Shown one piece after another: positions 33,664 through 41,724 of a stretch of 64,000 nt of DNA. Made by a program: the position numbers and the translations under genes. The notes below the pieces were generated by a model, which was given only the letters and a program-made list of their open reading frames with translations, ran no database searches and was not told the origin of the DNA. Origin of the DNA: an uncultured candidate division WPS-2 bacterium (lineage in GTDB: Bacteria > Vulcanimicrobiota > Vulcanimicrobiia > Vulcanimicrobiales > Vulcanimicrobiaceae); assembly GCA_937927945.1 (NCBI GenBank), contig CALEYW010000019.1:1-64000 (forward strand), read 5' to 3'. The stretch's first letter is position 1. Each line of letters begins with the position of its first letter.

Positions 33664-34797
33664 CTACCCGAAGAGATCCCGCACGGCATTTCGACGCGCC
33701 TTGTCAACGCGGTTGTAACCATGATACGTCGCCTTGTCCTTCCAACCGCCTTGCTCCATGCCAAGAGCATCCGGCACATTCCCATTCTGCATCGAGGTCG
33801 CAAAGCCGCGCCGCAGCGAGTGCGGCGAGTACAGCGACGAGTCTTCCTGCGCACGCTCCAAGAGCGCCTTCACAATCCGTCGCACGTCTTCGCCCGAGAG
33901 CCGTCGCCCCGTAATCCTTCCATGCTGAAACGACGGGAACAGCGGCGCGTCGCGCACCTCACCTAAAGGCCGACCGTCTAGCACAGCGAGCTCCAGCCAC
34001 TTTTCAACGGCACGCACCGCGCACAGCGGGTGCGCGCGCGCGCGCCCATCCTCGTCGAGCTCGCGAATCGGCGGGTTCAACTCCGGCACCGTCACGCCGC
34101 GCCCCTTTGCCTCCTGGTCCGTCTTCGACCGCGTAACAAACACGTCCAGATACCGCCGCTGGTCCACCTCGTCACGCCGTATCGTCACGTCACGCACGCG
34201 CAACGCCGCCAGATTGGAGCGGCGAAGCGCCGTGAGCCATCCAACGCAGAAGAGGGCATAGTCGCGGTGCTCAAGCGGCGTGGACGGATGCACGCGGCTG
34301 AGAATCTCTGCAGCCCGCTCGCGCTCGATCGCGTGTCCCTGCTGATCTTCCTCGCCCCGCGACTCTCGCCGCACGCCGCGGATTTCGCGTTTGAGATCGA
34401 CCGACCGTGACCACGGCACTGCAGCACCGACGAGCTCGTGAGCATACGCAATCGCGGCCAGATGAACGAGGATTGTCTTCTTTGCGCGTCCCTGGGACCT
34501 CAGCGCACCGACATAAAGCCCGACCACCGCCGGGTGCGCCGGCAACGCCTCTTGCGCCGGCATTGTCTCTGCCACCCAACGTACGAACGAGGCCCACGAA
34601 CGAACGTACTTGTCGCGCGTACTCTCAGCGCGATCGTTCGCCATAAGCCGCCGCGCGTGCGCAAGAGCCTGACCGAGCTCGTCGTCGCCACCGTCCCGCG
34701 GCCACGCTGACACCGCGCCGCGCAGCGCCATCGGATCCGCCTCGCCGAAGCCCAGCGGCGCCGCGAGCGGCTGCCTGCCCTCGTCAACCGGCATCAT
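33664..34797 (-). CDS. Tyrosine recombinase / integrase
   Basis: 377 residues with a SAM-like N-terminal core-binding domain (TRDKYVRSWASFVRWV) and a complete catalytic domain: TALRRSNLAAL (Arg I), SPHSLRRGFATSM (His-x-x-Arg), GGWKDKATYHGY (Trp in the third position and the Tyr nucleophile). It is overlapped by the preceding gene (ATGA) and followed closely by the HEPN gene. An integrase embedded in the middle of an operon, rather than at its edge, is unusual. No attachment sites were found by eye. Confidence 0.9.
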   Translation of the reverse strand: MMPVDEGRQPLAAPLGFGEADPMALRGAVSAWPRDGGDDELGQALAHARRLMANDRAESTRDKYVRSWASFVRWVAETMPAQEALPAHPAVVGLYVGALRSQGRAKKTILVHLAAIAYAHELVGAAVPWSRSVDLKREIRGVRRESRGEEDQQGHAIERERAAEILSRVHPSTPLEHRDYALFCVGWLTALRRSNLAALRVRDVTIRRDEVDQRRYLDVFVTRSKTDQEAKGRGVTVPELNPPIRELDEDGRARAHPLCAVRAVEKWLELAVLDGRPLGEVRDAPLFPSFQHGRITGRRLSGEDVRRIVKALLERAQEDSSLYSPHSLRRGFATSMQNGNVPDALGMEQGGWKDKATYHGYNRVDKARRNAVRDLFG

Positions 34798-35009
34798 CGG
34801 ATCGTCCGACTCTTCCCGGCTGGAATCAGCTCGCCAGCACCTACGCGGCGCGTAAGATCAGACTCGTGCATAATGAACGGCACCGCGTTCTTCCGACGCG
34901 CCGCGACATACCCATCGAACACGCTCAGCACCGTGAACCCGCCATGCACATCGTCAAACCGATCGCCACGAGAGACACTCGCCACGGCCGCATGGGCACG
35001 CGCCGTCAT
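34794..35009 (-). CDS. Small unknown protein, 71 residues
   Basis: MTARAHAAVASVSRGDRFDD leads to a short beta-rich protein (GFTVLSVFDGYVAARRKN). It overlaps both neighbours by 4 bases (ATGA), so it is firmly in the operon. It may be a small DNA- or protein-binding partner of the recombinase; no family is recognised. Confidence 0.6.
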   Translation of the reverse strand: MTARAHAAVASVSRGDRFDDVHGGFTVLSVFDGYVAARRKNAVPFIMHESDLTRRVGAGELIPAGKSRTIR

Positions 35010-35548
35010 AGGCGCGCGTGCAGCTTCTTGCCGAATGCGGGATCGACCGCGTTCACGCGATCAACCAGATTTCGGATCGTCAGGACGCCGTGCTCTTGCT
35101 CCGTACCGCCTAACGCGCGCGCGATCGCGGCGCGCTCATCCGTCGTTAGGCTTTCCGCTACGCCGGCAAACTCGGCGAACCGCACCCCGTCCACCTCTTC
35201 TCCGCTCAGCAACGCGCACGCGCTGTCCAGGAGCGTCACCGCGTCGGCATCGACTGCGTCGCCGCCACCGCGCGTCAACGCCTCCACTTCGTTGGGCGTC
35301 AGGCGGACGAACTGAACCGACCTGCCACCATGCAGCCCGAGCGCACCAACCGCCGCGCGATACTCCTGGAAGTCACCCTCGCCGCCCGGAAACCCCACTT
35401 CGATCGACCATGACGTCGCGCCGATGCCGTGATCGACGGCGAGATGCCCGCTCGACAAACCGCCGAATTGAGCGGCGAGCTCGTGCGCCTGCACGATGAC
35501 GTCGAGCTCCTCGTGCTCCGCATGAAATGCTGGAATGATATGACTCAC
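35006..35548 (-). CDS. Unknown protein, 180 residues
   Basis: GTG at 35548 (MSHIIPAFHAEHEELDVIVQ) overlaps the previous stop as GTGA. The first half looks like a compact alpha/beta fold (GATSWSIEVGFPGGEGDFQE), followed by an acidic helical C-terminus (LLSGEEVDGVRFAEFAGVAE). No family is recognised. It is the fourth gene counted back from the HEPN end. Confidence 0.6.
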   Translation of the reverse strand: MSHIIPAFHAEHEELDVIVQAHELAAQFGGLSSGHLAVDHGIGATSWSIEVGFPGGEGDFQEYRAAVGALGLHGGRSVQFVRLTPNEVEALTRGGGDAVDADAVTLLDSACALLSGEEVDGVRFAEFAGVAESLTTDERAAIARALGGTEQEHGVLTIRNLVDRVNAVDPAFGKKLHARL

Positions 35549-35946
35549 GCCGGTAGGACCTCCACGACCTGATCGAACCGGATGGTGCGACCGTCCAAGG
35601 TGAACAGCTCCGCGTCGATGCGCTCGAGCCGGCCCGTATAGATTGCATGGTGCGAGTAGATGCTGCCCTTGACCGTCACCGCAACGTTCCGACCCAAGTG
35701 CGCTGCGACGTCGTCGACGAACAGCGGACGATACGCTTGGAACATCGGGCGCAGCGAGGCCTCGAACCGCTCCGCATGCTCCTCGGTCGCGAACTGCGCC
35801 CGCGCGCGCCATTGCCCCGCGACGTTCTCTACCTCGACATCGAGATTGTACCGCGCGTCGCGCGCCAGCGCGGCGACCTGCTCGGCCTCGCCCTGACTTC
35901 TCGCCGGCGCGATCACCCAAAGCCGCGGGTGACGCTCATTCGCCAT
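35545..35946 (-). CDS. Unknown protein, 133 residues
   Basis: MANERHPRLWVIAPARSQGE begins a mixed alpha/beta protein that ends in a beta-rich segment (YTGRLERIDAELFTLDGRTI), somewhat like a small barrel. ATG 35946 or GTG 35952 could start it. It overlaps the next gene by 4 bases and follows the first operon gene by about 10 bases. The function is unknown. Confidence 0.55.
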   Translation of the reverse strand: MANERHPRLWVIAPARSQGEAEQVAALARDARYNLDVEVENVAGQWRARAQFATEEHAERFEASLRPMFQAYRPLFVDDVAAHLGRNVAVTVKGSIYSHHAIYTGRLERIDAELFTLDGRTIRFDQVVEVLPA

Positions 35947-35956
35947 CGCCACGGCG

Positions 35957-36292
35957 CTAGACGACGATCAGCGCTTCGGCGCGCAGCTCGGCGACGGCGT
36001 CCCGAACCGCCGGCAGGATCTTGCGCTGCATGATGATCGGCACGTTGTCGACAAAGCCGACGTCGGGCACCATGATCGACCGCTTATAGCTGCGGCCCGC
36101 CGCGACCAGCGTGACGTCGGCCGCGATGGACCGATTCCGCGGCTCATCCGTGTAGTGCCGCCACGGCGAGACCGTGACTCCCGGCGGCAGCGTCAAAGCC
36201 GGCATCGTTCGCAGAAAGTCGTCCAGGTCCAGATCCGCCAATTTACCACTCCCCGTTGCGACTCGGGCAGCCGCTCGATGAGATCTCAGCAT
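35957..36292 (-). CDS. Unknown protein, 111 residues, first gene of the small-gene operon
   Basis: ATG 36292 gives MLRSHRAAARVATGSGKLAD, then an alpha/beta protein (GVTVSPWRHYTDEPRNRSIA ... GFVDNVPIIMQRKILPAVRD). The start could also be later; the first 20 codons overlap two copies of the upstream repeat motif, so a shorter form is possible. No family is recognised. It leads six genes with overlaps or gaps of at most 10 bases. Confidence 0.5.
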   Translation of the reverse strand: MLRSHRAAARVATGSGKLADLDLDDFLRTMPALTLPPGVTVSPWRHYTDEPRNRSIAADVTLVAAGRSYKRSIMVPDVGFVDNVPIIMQRKILPAVRDAVAELRAEALIVV

Positions 36293-36484
36293 TCTCGATG
36301 AGACGGTGCCCAACCGAGAGCTCGGTCAGAGCCGCTTGCTCGTCTCATTTTCGGCGGCCCTGTCGTATCCAGCCCCCGGTGAAACTCGGCTGAGCAAAAG
36401 ATCACAGTCCTCGCTTAGATTCTTGGGCGATCGGCAAACAATCCTCGGTGAGACAAATGACGAAGTTACAATATCCGGCGAGAC
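36274..36484 (-). repeat. Five scattered copies of a GTCTCAYCGRG-type motif
   Basis: On the minus strand, in the direction of the operon: GTCTCGCCGGA (about 36484-36474), GTCTCACCGAGG (36454-36443), GTTTCACCGGG (36385-36375), TCTCATCGAG (36303-36294) and TCTCATCGAG (36283-36274). The last pair flanks the palindrome TGAGATCTCA (36279-36288). Spacing is irregular. The position at the head of the operon suggests binding sites for a regulator. Confidence 0.5.
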
Positions 36485-36514
36485 GCGCAGCCTCCAGGCT
36501 GCGATTGCGGCTAC

Positions 36515-36868
36515 TTAGCGGCGCTTCCGCCGGACGGTGGCCGTTTCCAGGGCGTGAATATCATCGAGGCAGGCGGCGCGAGCGCGTCCCTCGATCGTTC
36601 GATAGCGCCTGACCAGCTCCGATCCAAATGGGGTCAGCCGGGCACCTCCGCCCTCATGTCCACCGGGCCGGCTCTCAACGACCGGCTCGACGAAGGTTTC
36701 GTTCAATGAATTCACGAGGGTCCAGGCATGACTGTAGGCCATTTCCATCGCCCGGCCAGCGGCAGAAATCGACCCGTGCTCCTCGATCAACTCGAGTAGC
36801 CGAATCTTACCTGGCCCGATCGCCCGTTGACCTGCGATCTGGAGCCGCACGGCGACATCGATCACCAC
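36515..36868 (-). CDS. modE: ModE-type winged-helix regulator without a molybdate domain
   Basis: 117 residues with the ModE DNA-binding domain: LLELIEEHGSISAAGRAMEM, AYSHAWTLVNSLNETF, and the GGHEGGGARLTPFG wing loop. The C-terminal TOBE pair that binds molybdate in E. coli ModE is missing, so it may sense through a partner such as a molbindin, or not at all (inference). The GTG at 36868 is the start. It is divergent from the LysR gene across a palindrome that looks like a ModE box. Confidence 0.88.
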   Translation of the reverse strand: MVIDVAVRLQIAGQRAIGPGKIRLLELIEEHGSISAAGRAMEMAYSHAWTLVNSLNETFVEPVVESRPGGHEGGGARLTPFGSELVRRYRTIEGRARAACLDDIHALETATVRRKRR

Positions 36869-36916
36869 CCCGGTAACTTTTGCCCTCGCCAGGAGCCGCC
36901 CCTGTGACGGGTAGGG

Positions 36917-36942
36917 CCGTTATTCTCCACGGAGAATAACGG
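36917..36942. promoter_or_regulatory. 26-bp perfect palindrome, probable ModE box
   Basis: Two 12-base arms, CCGTTATTCTCC and its exact complement, with a 2-base AC centre. The CGTTAT...ATAACG ends resemble the E. coli ModE operator. It lies between the divergent modE-like and lysR genes, 9 bases before the lysR ATG, so binding would cover the start of lysR and could control both genes. Confidence 0.7.
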
Positions 36943-36951
36943 GTTTCAGCG

Positions 36952-37887
36952 ATGTTGATAAGGCAACTGGAGTACCTCGTCGCGCTCGCGGCCGAGCGTC
37001 ACTTCGCCCACGCGGCCGAACGTAGCGGCGTGTCGCAGCCGACGCTCTCGGCGGCATTGCGTCAGCTCGAACACGACCTTGGGACTGTCATCGTCGAGCG
37101 CGGCAACCGCTTCCGTGGATTTACGGCGGACGGTGAGATCGTGCTGCGTTGGGCGCGCCGCATGCTCTCGGACGAAGCCGCGCTCAAACAAGAACTCGAC
37201 GCTTCACGAGGGACGCTCAAAGGGCGGTTGCGCTTTGGCGTGATCCCGTCCGCAAACGCCGTCGTCCCAGAGCTGACAGCGTCCTTCGCTGCCGAACACA
37301 GGCTCGTTGCGATCGATGAGACCGAAACTACGTCGATCGAGATTCTGCGGCGTCTCGCCGAATTCGAGCTCGACGCTGGCGTCACGTACATCGACAATGA
37401 GCCGCTGGAGCACGTTCGGTCGCTCCCGATCTGGGACGAACGATATGTCGCGGTCATCCCGGAAAGCTCGGATCTCGCGCGCCTCGATGCGGTGACATGG
37501 CGGCAAGTCGCGAGCCTACCGCTTTGCCTGATGCACCGGGACATGCAGAATCGCCGCATCTATGATGCTGCGTTCGCATCCGTCGGGAGCGTCGCGGACA
37601 TTCGGATCGAAGTATATTCGATGATGGCCAAGCTGGCATATCTGCGGACCGGAGACATCGCCACCATCATGCCAAGTAACCTCCTGCCCTGGATTCATGC
37701 CGTCCCAGGGATGCGGGCAATACCATTGATCGAGCCCGAACTCTCGAAAGTCGTCGGTCTGGTAATCGCCGATCGCGCGCCGGTTCCAGCCCTACTCGAG
37801 GCGTTTTGGGAGCATGTCGGGCGAATCGCTCGGACGCTTCGCGAGTCGGCGGTCACCGTGCAATCGATATCCCCTATGGTGCCATAG
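36952..37887 (+). CDS. LysR-family transcriptional regulator of the formate dehydrogenase locus
   Basis: 311 residues: an N-terminal winged helix (MLIRQLEYLVALAAERHFAH, SQPTLSAALRQLEHDLG) and a co-inducer-binding domain (KGRLRFGVIPSANAVVPELT ...). The close distance to the formate dehydrogenase genes on the same strand makes it the likely local activator; the ligand is not predictable. Its own promoter is covered by the ModE-like palindrome, so Mo/W status may set its level (inference). Confidence 0.9.
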   Translation: MLIRQLEYLVALAAERHFAHAAERSGVSQPTLSAALRQLEHDLGTVIVERGNRFRGFTADGEIVLRWARRMLSDEAALKQELDASRGTLKGRLRFGVIPSANAVVPELTASFAAEHRLVAIDETETTSIEILRRLAEFELDAGVTYIDNEPLEHVRSLPIWDERYVAVIPESSDLARLDAVTWRQVASLPLCLMHRDMQNRRIYDAAFASVGSVADIRIEVYSMMAKLAYLRTGDIATIMPSNLLPWIHAVPGMRAIPLIEPELSKVVGLVIADRAPVPALLEAFWEHVGRIARTLRESAVTVQSISPMVP

Positions 37888-37938
37888 CTAAGACTGCATT
37901 GTTCTCGGCCACGGGCCGTGATACGGTGCCTGATAATC

Positions 37939-39882
37939 ATGGCGAAGCCGTACGAGCGTCTCAACCACCCGCTGATTCGCCGCGACGGAACGCTGACGCG
38001 CGCGACATGGGACCAGGCGCTCGACGCTGCGGCCTCCGGCTTCCAACGGGCGCTGGATAAGCATGGTGCGGAGTCGGTCGGGATATTCAGTTGTTCCCGC
38101 ACGACGAACGAGATGAACTACCTGGCTGGGAAGATGGCGCGAACGATCTTCCGCAATCACAACATCGACAGCTGTAACCGAACTTGACACGCCCCTAGCG
38201 TCGTCGGTCTGGCGACGGTTTTTGGTGCCGGCGGCGGTACCAACTCGTACAAGGAAGCGGAAGAGACCGATGTCCTCTTTCTGTGGGGATCCAACGCGCG
38301 CGAAACGCACCCGATCTTCTTTCACCATGTTCTCAAGGGCGTGCACAACGGTACCAAGATCATCTCGGTCGATCCGCGCCGTACGTCCACGGCGCAATGG
38401 GCGCATCGTCACCTGCCTATTCGCGTTGGGACGGATATTGCGTTGGCGAACGCGATCGCGCGAGAGATCATTGACGCCGGCCTTGTGAACGAGACGTTCA
38501 TCGCGCGTGCGACGGCAGGGTACGAGGCATACCGCGGGTCGCTCGATCGCTATACTCTCGCCTTTGCCGAGCAGGAGACCGGGCTCGACGCCGGACTCAT
38601 CCGCGAGGTCGCGCACTTGTATGCGCGTGCCGACCGCGCGATGATCTGCTGGACGCTGGGCATCACCGAGCACCACAACGCGGTAGACAACGTCCTGTCG
38701 CTCATCAACCTCTCGCTTCTCACCGGCCACGTCGGAAGATACGGCTCGGGCCTCAACCCGTTGCGCGGTCAGAACAACGTCCAAGGAGGCGGCGACATGG
38801 GTGCGATCCCCAATCGTTTCGTCGGGTTCCAAGACATCCGTGATCCCGAGGTCTGCGACAAGTTCGCGCGCGCGTGGGGTGTGCCGCAGAAGAACGAGTA
38901 CGGGATGACGATGACGCAGATGTTCGAGGCGATCGAGCACGGCGATCTGCGCAGTCTTTTCGTGATTGGCGAGAACCCTGTCCAGTCGGAGGCCGACCAG
39001 ACCAAGACGGAGCAGATCCTTTCATCGCTCGACCACCTCGTCGTCTTCGATATCTTCATGACGAAGACGGCCGAGCTCGCGGACGTGGTGTTGCCGTCGG
39101 CGGCTGGCTGGTGTGAGTCGGAAGGGACCGTCACGAACAGCGAGCGGCGCGTCCAGCGCATTCGCAAGGCGCTCGAGCCGCCGGGCGAAGCACGTGACGA
39201 AATCGCGGTGCTGTGTGACCTCGCGCGCCGGTTAGGCGCCGATTGGGGAGATATCTCCGCCGAGCAGGTGTGGGATGAGGTGCGCGAGATGGCACCGGCG
39301 ATGTTCGGCGGCATGAGCTACGCGCGTCTCGAGCAGGAGAAGGGACTGCGTTGGCCGTGCCCTGACGAGTCACATCCTGGAACGATGTACCTGCACGAGC
39401 GGCTGTGGGACAATCCGCGTACCGGGCCGCCGGTGCCTTTCAACATCGTCGAGCACGAGCTGCCGATCGAACAAGCCGACGCGGAATACCCGTTCGTCCT
39501 TACGACCGGCCGCCGGCTGGCCGACTACAACACCGGTGTGCAGAGCGGCGGCTTCGCGTCTCCCTTGCGTCGTTCGGAGTCGGTAGATATGCATCCCGAC
39601 GACGTGCGTCGCCTCGGATTTGCCGATGGCGATCGCGTGCGGATCAGCTCGCGGCGGGGCTCCGTCGTCGCCCCCGTGCGGATCGACCCCACGCTGCAGC
39701 GGGGCTTGGTCTTCATGACCTTCCACTTCCAAGACGACGTCAGCGTGAATCTGCTCACGATCGACGCTACGGATCCGAAGGCGGGCACGGCCGAGTTCAA
39801 AGCTTGCGCGGTGAAGCTGGAACCAGTCGAAGTCGTCGTCGACCATGAGTTGCCGGCGCACGCCGGAATCGCTGGAGACTAG
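37939..39882 (+). CDS. fdsA: Formate dehydrogenase catalytic subunit, selenocysteine-containing (C-terminal part of FdsA)
   Basis: A 647-residue molybdopterin enzyme once the in-frame TGA at 38185-38187 is read as selenocysteine (residue 83 from ATG 37939; GTG 37918 is an alternative start). The context CNRT-U-HAPSVVGLA matches the active-site Sec/Cys-His of formate dehydrogenases, and the frame continues without change to 39882. A SECIS-like hairpin follows the TGA. Further family motifs are GQNNVQGGGDMGAIP, NSERRVQRI and TGRRLADYNTGVQ. The usual N-terminal 4Fe-4S domain is absent and is found in the gene at 41721. It interconverts formate and CO2 in the cytoplasm and passes electrons to the NAD-reducing subunits. 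Confidence 0.9.
38185..38222 (+). promoter_or_regulatory. Bacterial SECIS element after the UGA codon
   Basis: After UGA the RNA can form CGUCG (38199-38203) paired with CGACG (38213-38217). A bulged U (38204), a closing C-G pair and an apical GGUCU loop (38206-38210) complete it. E. coli fdhF has the same GGUCU loop and bulged U, and the loop begins 18 bases after UGA in both. This is the signal that SelB binds to insert selenocysteine. Confidence 0.82.
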
Positions 39883-41724
39883 ATGGATCTCAAGCTGCTC
39901 AACGCCGACCCGACGACAGAGGAGCGCGCGGCGATCGACACCGCGATCGTGTCGCTTTCGTCCGTCGGCGCCGACGGAGTCTTCGCGAAGCGTCATCTGC
40001 TGCTGCCGGCGCTCGAGGCGGCGCAAGGACGCGTCGGCTGGATCAGCGAGGGCGCGTTCAACTACATCTGCGAGACGCTCCAAGTTCCGCCCGCGGAAGC
40101 GTACGGGGTGATGACGTTCTATGCTCTGCTGACGGCGGCGCCGCGCGCTCCCCGCGTCGTACACGTTTGCGAGGATATAGCCTGTAAGGCGCGCGGCTCC
40201 GACGCCCTCATCAACGAACTCAAGCGGTCGGCCGGCCCGCCCGCCCACTACGTGCCGGCGGCCGATCATGTCCTCGTCGGTGATGACGACGTCGCCTGGC
40301 TGCCGTCGCCGTGCCTCGGGCTGTGCGATCAGGCGCCTGCGGCATTCGTGCAGATTGCCGGCGAGCATCCCATCGAGGAGCTCTTTGGTGACGTGACGAT
40401 CGATCGGCTGCGCGCCGCAATGGGCGGCACACTTTCGCTCGCCCGCGCTCCTCGGCGGCGGCTGCCGCAGGCGGGAGGCTCGTCGTTGCGTCTGCTCCGC
40501 CGAGTGGACGTCGTCGACCCGACGAGCCTTGACGCCTACCGCGCGGCCGGCGGCTACGAGGCGTTGCGCCGGGCGTTCGAGATCGGACCTGAAGCGGTCG
40601 TCCGCGACGTGACCGATTCCAAGCTGATGGGCCGCGGCGGCGCTGCGTTTCCGACCGGGCGCAAATGGGAGGCAGTCGCGAAGCAGACGGTCCGCCCGCA
40701 TTACCTCATCTGCAACGCGGACGAATCGGAACCCGGGACGTTCAAAGACCGCGTCATCATGGAGAACGATCCGTTCGCGCTCATCGAGTCGATGACGATC
40801 GCCGCCTATGCGACCGGATGCGAATACGGCTATATCTACCTACGCGGGGAATACCCGCTCGCGAACGAGCGTCTCTCGAACGCTATCGTGCGGGCGCGAG
40901 CTCGTGGGCTGCTCGGAGCGGACATCATGGGTAGCGGCTTTTCGTTTGATCTGGAAATCCGCAAAGGGGCGGGCGCGTACATTTGTGGTGAAGAGACGGC
41001 GATCTTCAACTCGATCGAGGGCTTCCGAGGCGAACCGCGCAACAAGCCTCCGTTCCCCGTGCAGTCGGGAGTCTTTCGCAAACCGACAGCGATCAATAAC
41101 GTCGAGACGCTCGTCAACGTGCTCGACATCGTCCGTTTCGGCGGCCCCGCATTTGCGAAGATCGGAACCGACGCTTCGACTGGGACGAAGCTCTTTTGCC
41201 TCTCAGGTCACGTCGCGGTGCCCGGCGTCTACGAAGTGCCTTTCGGCGCAACGCTGCGCGATCTCATCGATCTTGCCGGCGGCGTGCCGGACGGGCGGGC
41301 CATCCGCGCGATTCTCTTGGGCGGTGCGGCCGGCGTCTTCGTCGGACCTCAGGACTTGGACATGCCGTTGACGTTCGAGGGCGTGCGCGCGTCGCAAGCA
41401 ACCCTCGGCTCCGGCGTGATCATGGTTTTCGATGATACGGTGGAGTTGCTGCCCATGCTGCAGCGCATCGCGGCGTTCTTTCGTGACGAGTCCTGCGGCC
41501 AGTGCGTCCCGTGCCGGGTAGGCACGGTTCGACAGGAAGAGGCACTCGCGCGCATCGCCGCCGGGAAACGGCGCGGCGGCATCGCAAACGAGATATCGCT
41601 GCTCGACGAGATAGGGCTAGCGATGAAAGATGCATCGATCTGCGGCTTGGGACAAACCGCGTACAGCGCGCTCGAGTCCGCAATCCATCGTCTCGGGCTC
41701 CTCGGGGAGCAGACGGGTCGATGA
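39883..41724 (+). CDS. NAD-reducing subunit of formate dehydrogenase (NuoE-NuoF fusion, FdsG-FdsB type)
   Basis: 613 residues. Residues about 1-160 are a NuoE-like thioredoxin-fold 2Fe-2S domain (CEDIACKARG and PSPCLGLCDQ). Residues about 200-600 are NuoF-like: NAD site GRGGAAFPTGRKW, FMN site NADESEPGTFKDR, GAGAYICGEETAIFNSIEG, and the 4Fe-4S ligands ESCGQCVPCRVG. It would accept electrons from formate oxidation and reduce NAD+, or run in reverse for CO2 reduction. ATG follows the previous stop directly. Confidence 0.92.
   Translation: MDLKLLNADPTTEERAAIDTAIVSLSSVGADGVFAKRHLLLPALEAAQGRVGWISEGAFNYICETLQVPPAEAYGVMTFYALLTAAPRAPRVVHVCEDIACKARGSDALINELKRSAGPPAHYVPAADHVLVGDDDVAWLPSPCLGLCDQAPAAFVQIAGEHPIEELFGDVTIDRLRAAMGGTLSLARAPRRRLPQAGGSSLRLLRRVDVVDPTSLDAYRAAGGYEALRRAFEIGPEAVVRDVTDSKLMGRGGAAFPTGRKWEAVAKQTVRPHYLICNADESEPGTFKDRVIMENDPFALIESMTIAAYATGCEYGYIYLRGEYPLANERLSNAIVRARARGLLGADIMGSGFSFDLEIRKGAGAYICGEETAIFNSIEGFRGEPRNKPPFPVQSGVFRKPTAINNVETLVNVLDIVRFGGPAFAKIGTDASTGTKLFCLSGHVAVPGVYEVPFGATLRDLIDLAGGVPDGRAIRAILLGGAAGVFVGPQDLDMPLTFEGVRASQATLGSGVIMVFDDTVELLPMLQRIAAFFRDESCGQCVPCRVGTVRQEEALARIAAGKRRGGIANEISLLDEIGLAMKDASICGLGQTAYSALESAIHRLGLLGEQTGR

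Noticed and set aside
36306..36518. 70-codon plus-strand frame
   Set aside because: It is built from the repeated motif region upstream of the minus-strand operon and lacks a ribosome binding site.
37918..38187. A short 89-codon formate dehydrogenase fragment followed by a stop, suggesting a pseudogene
   Set aside because: The stop is TGA at the active-site Sec position, the frame continues unchanged, and a SECIS-like hairpin follows, so it is a selenoprotein.
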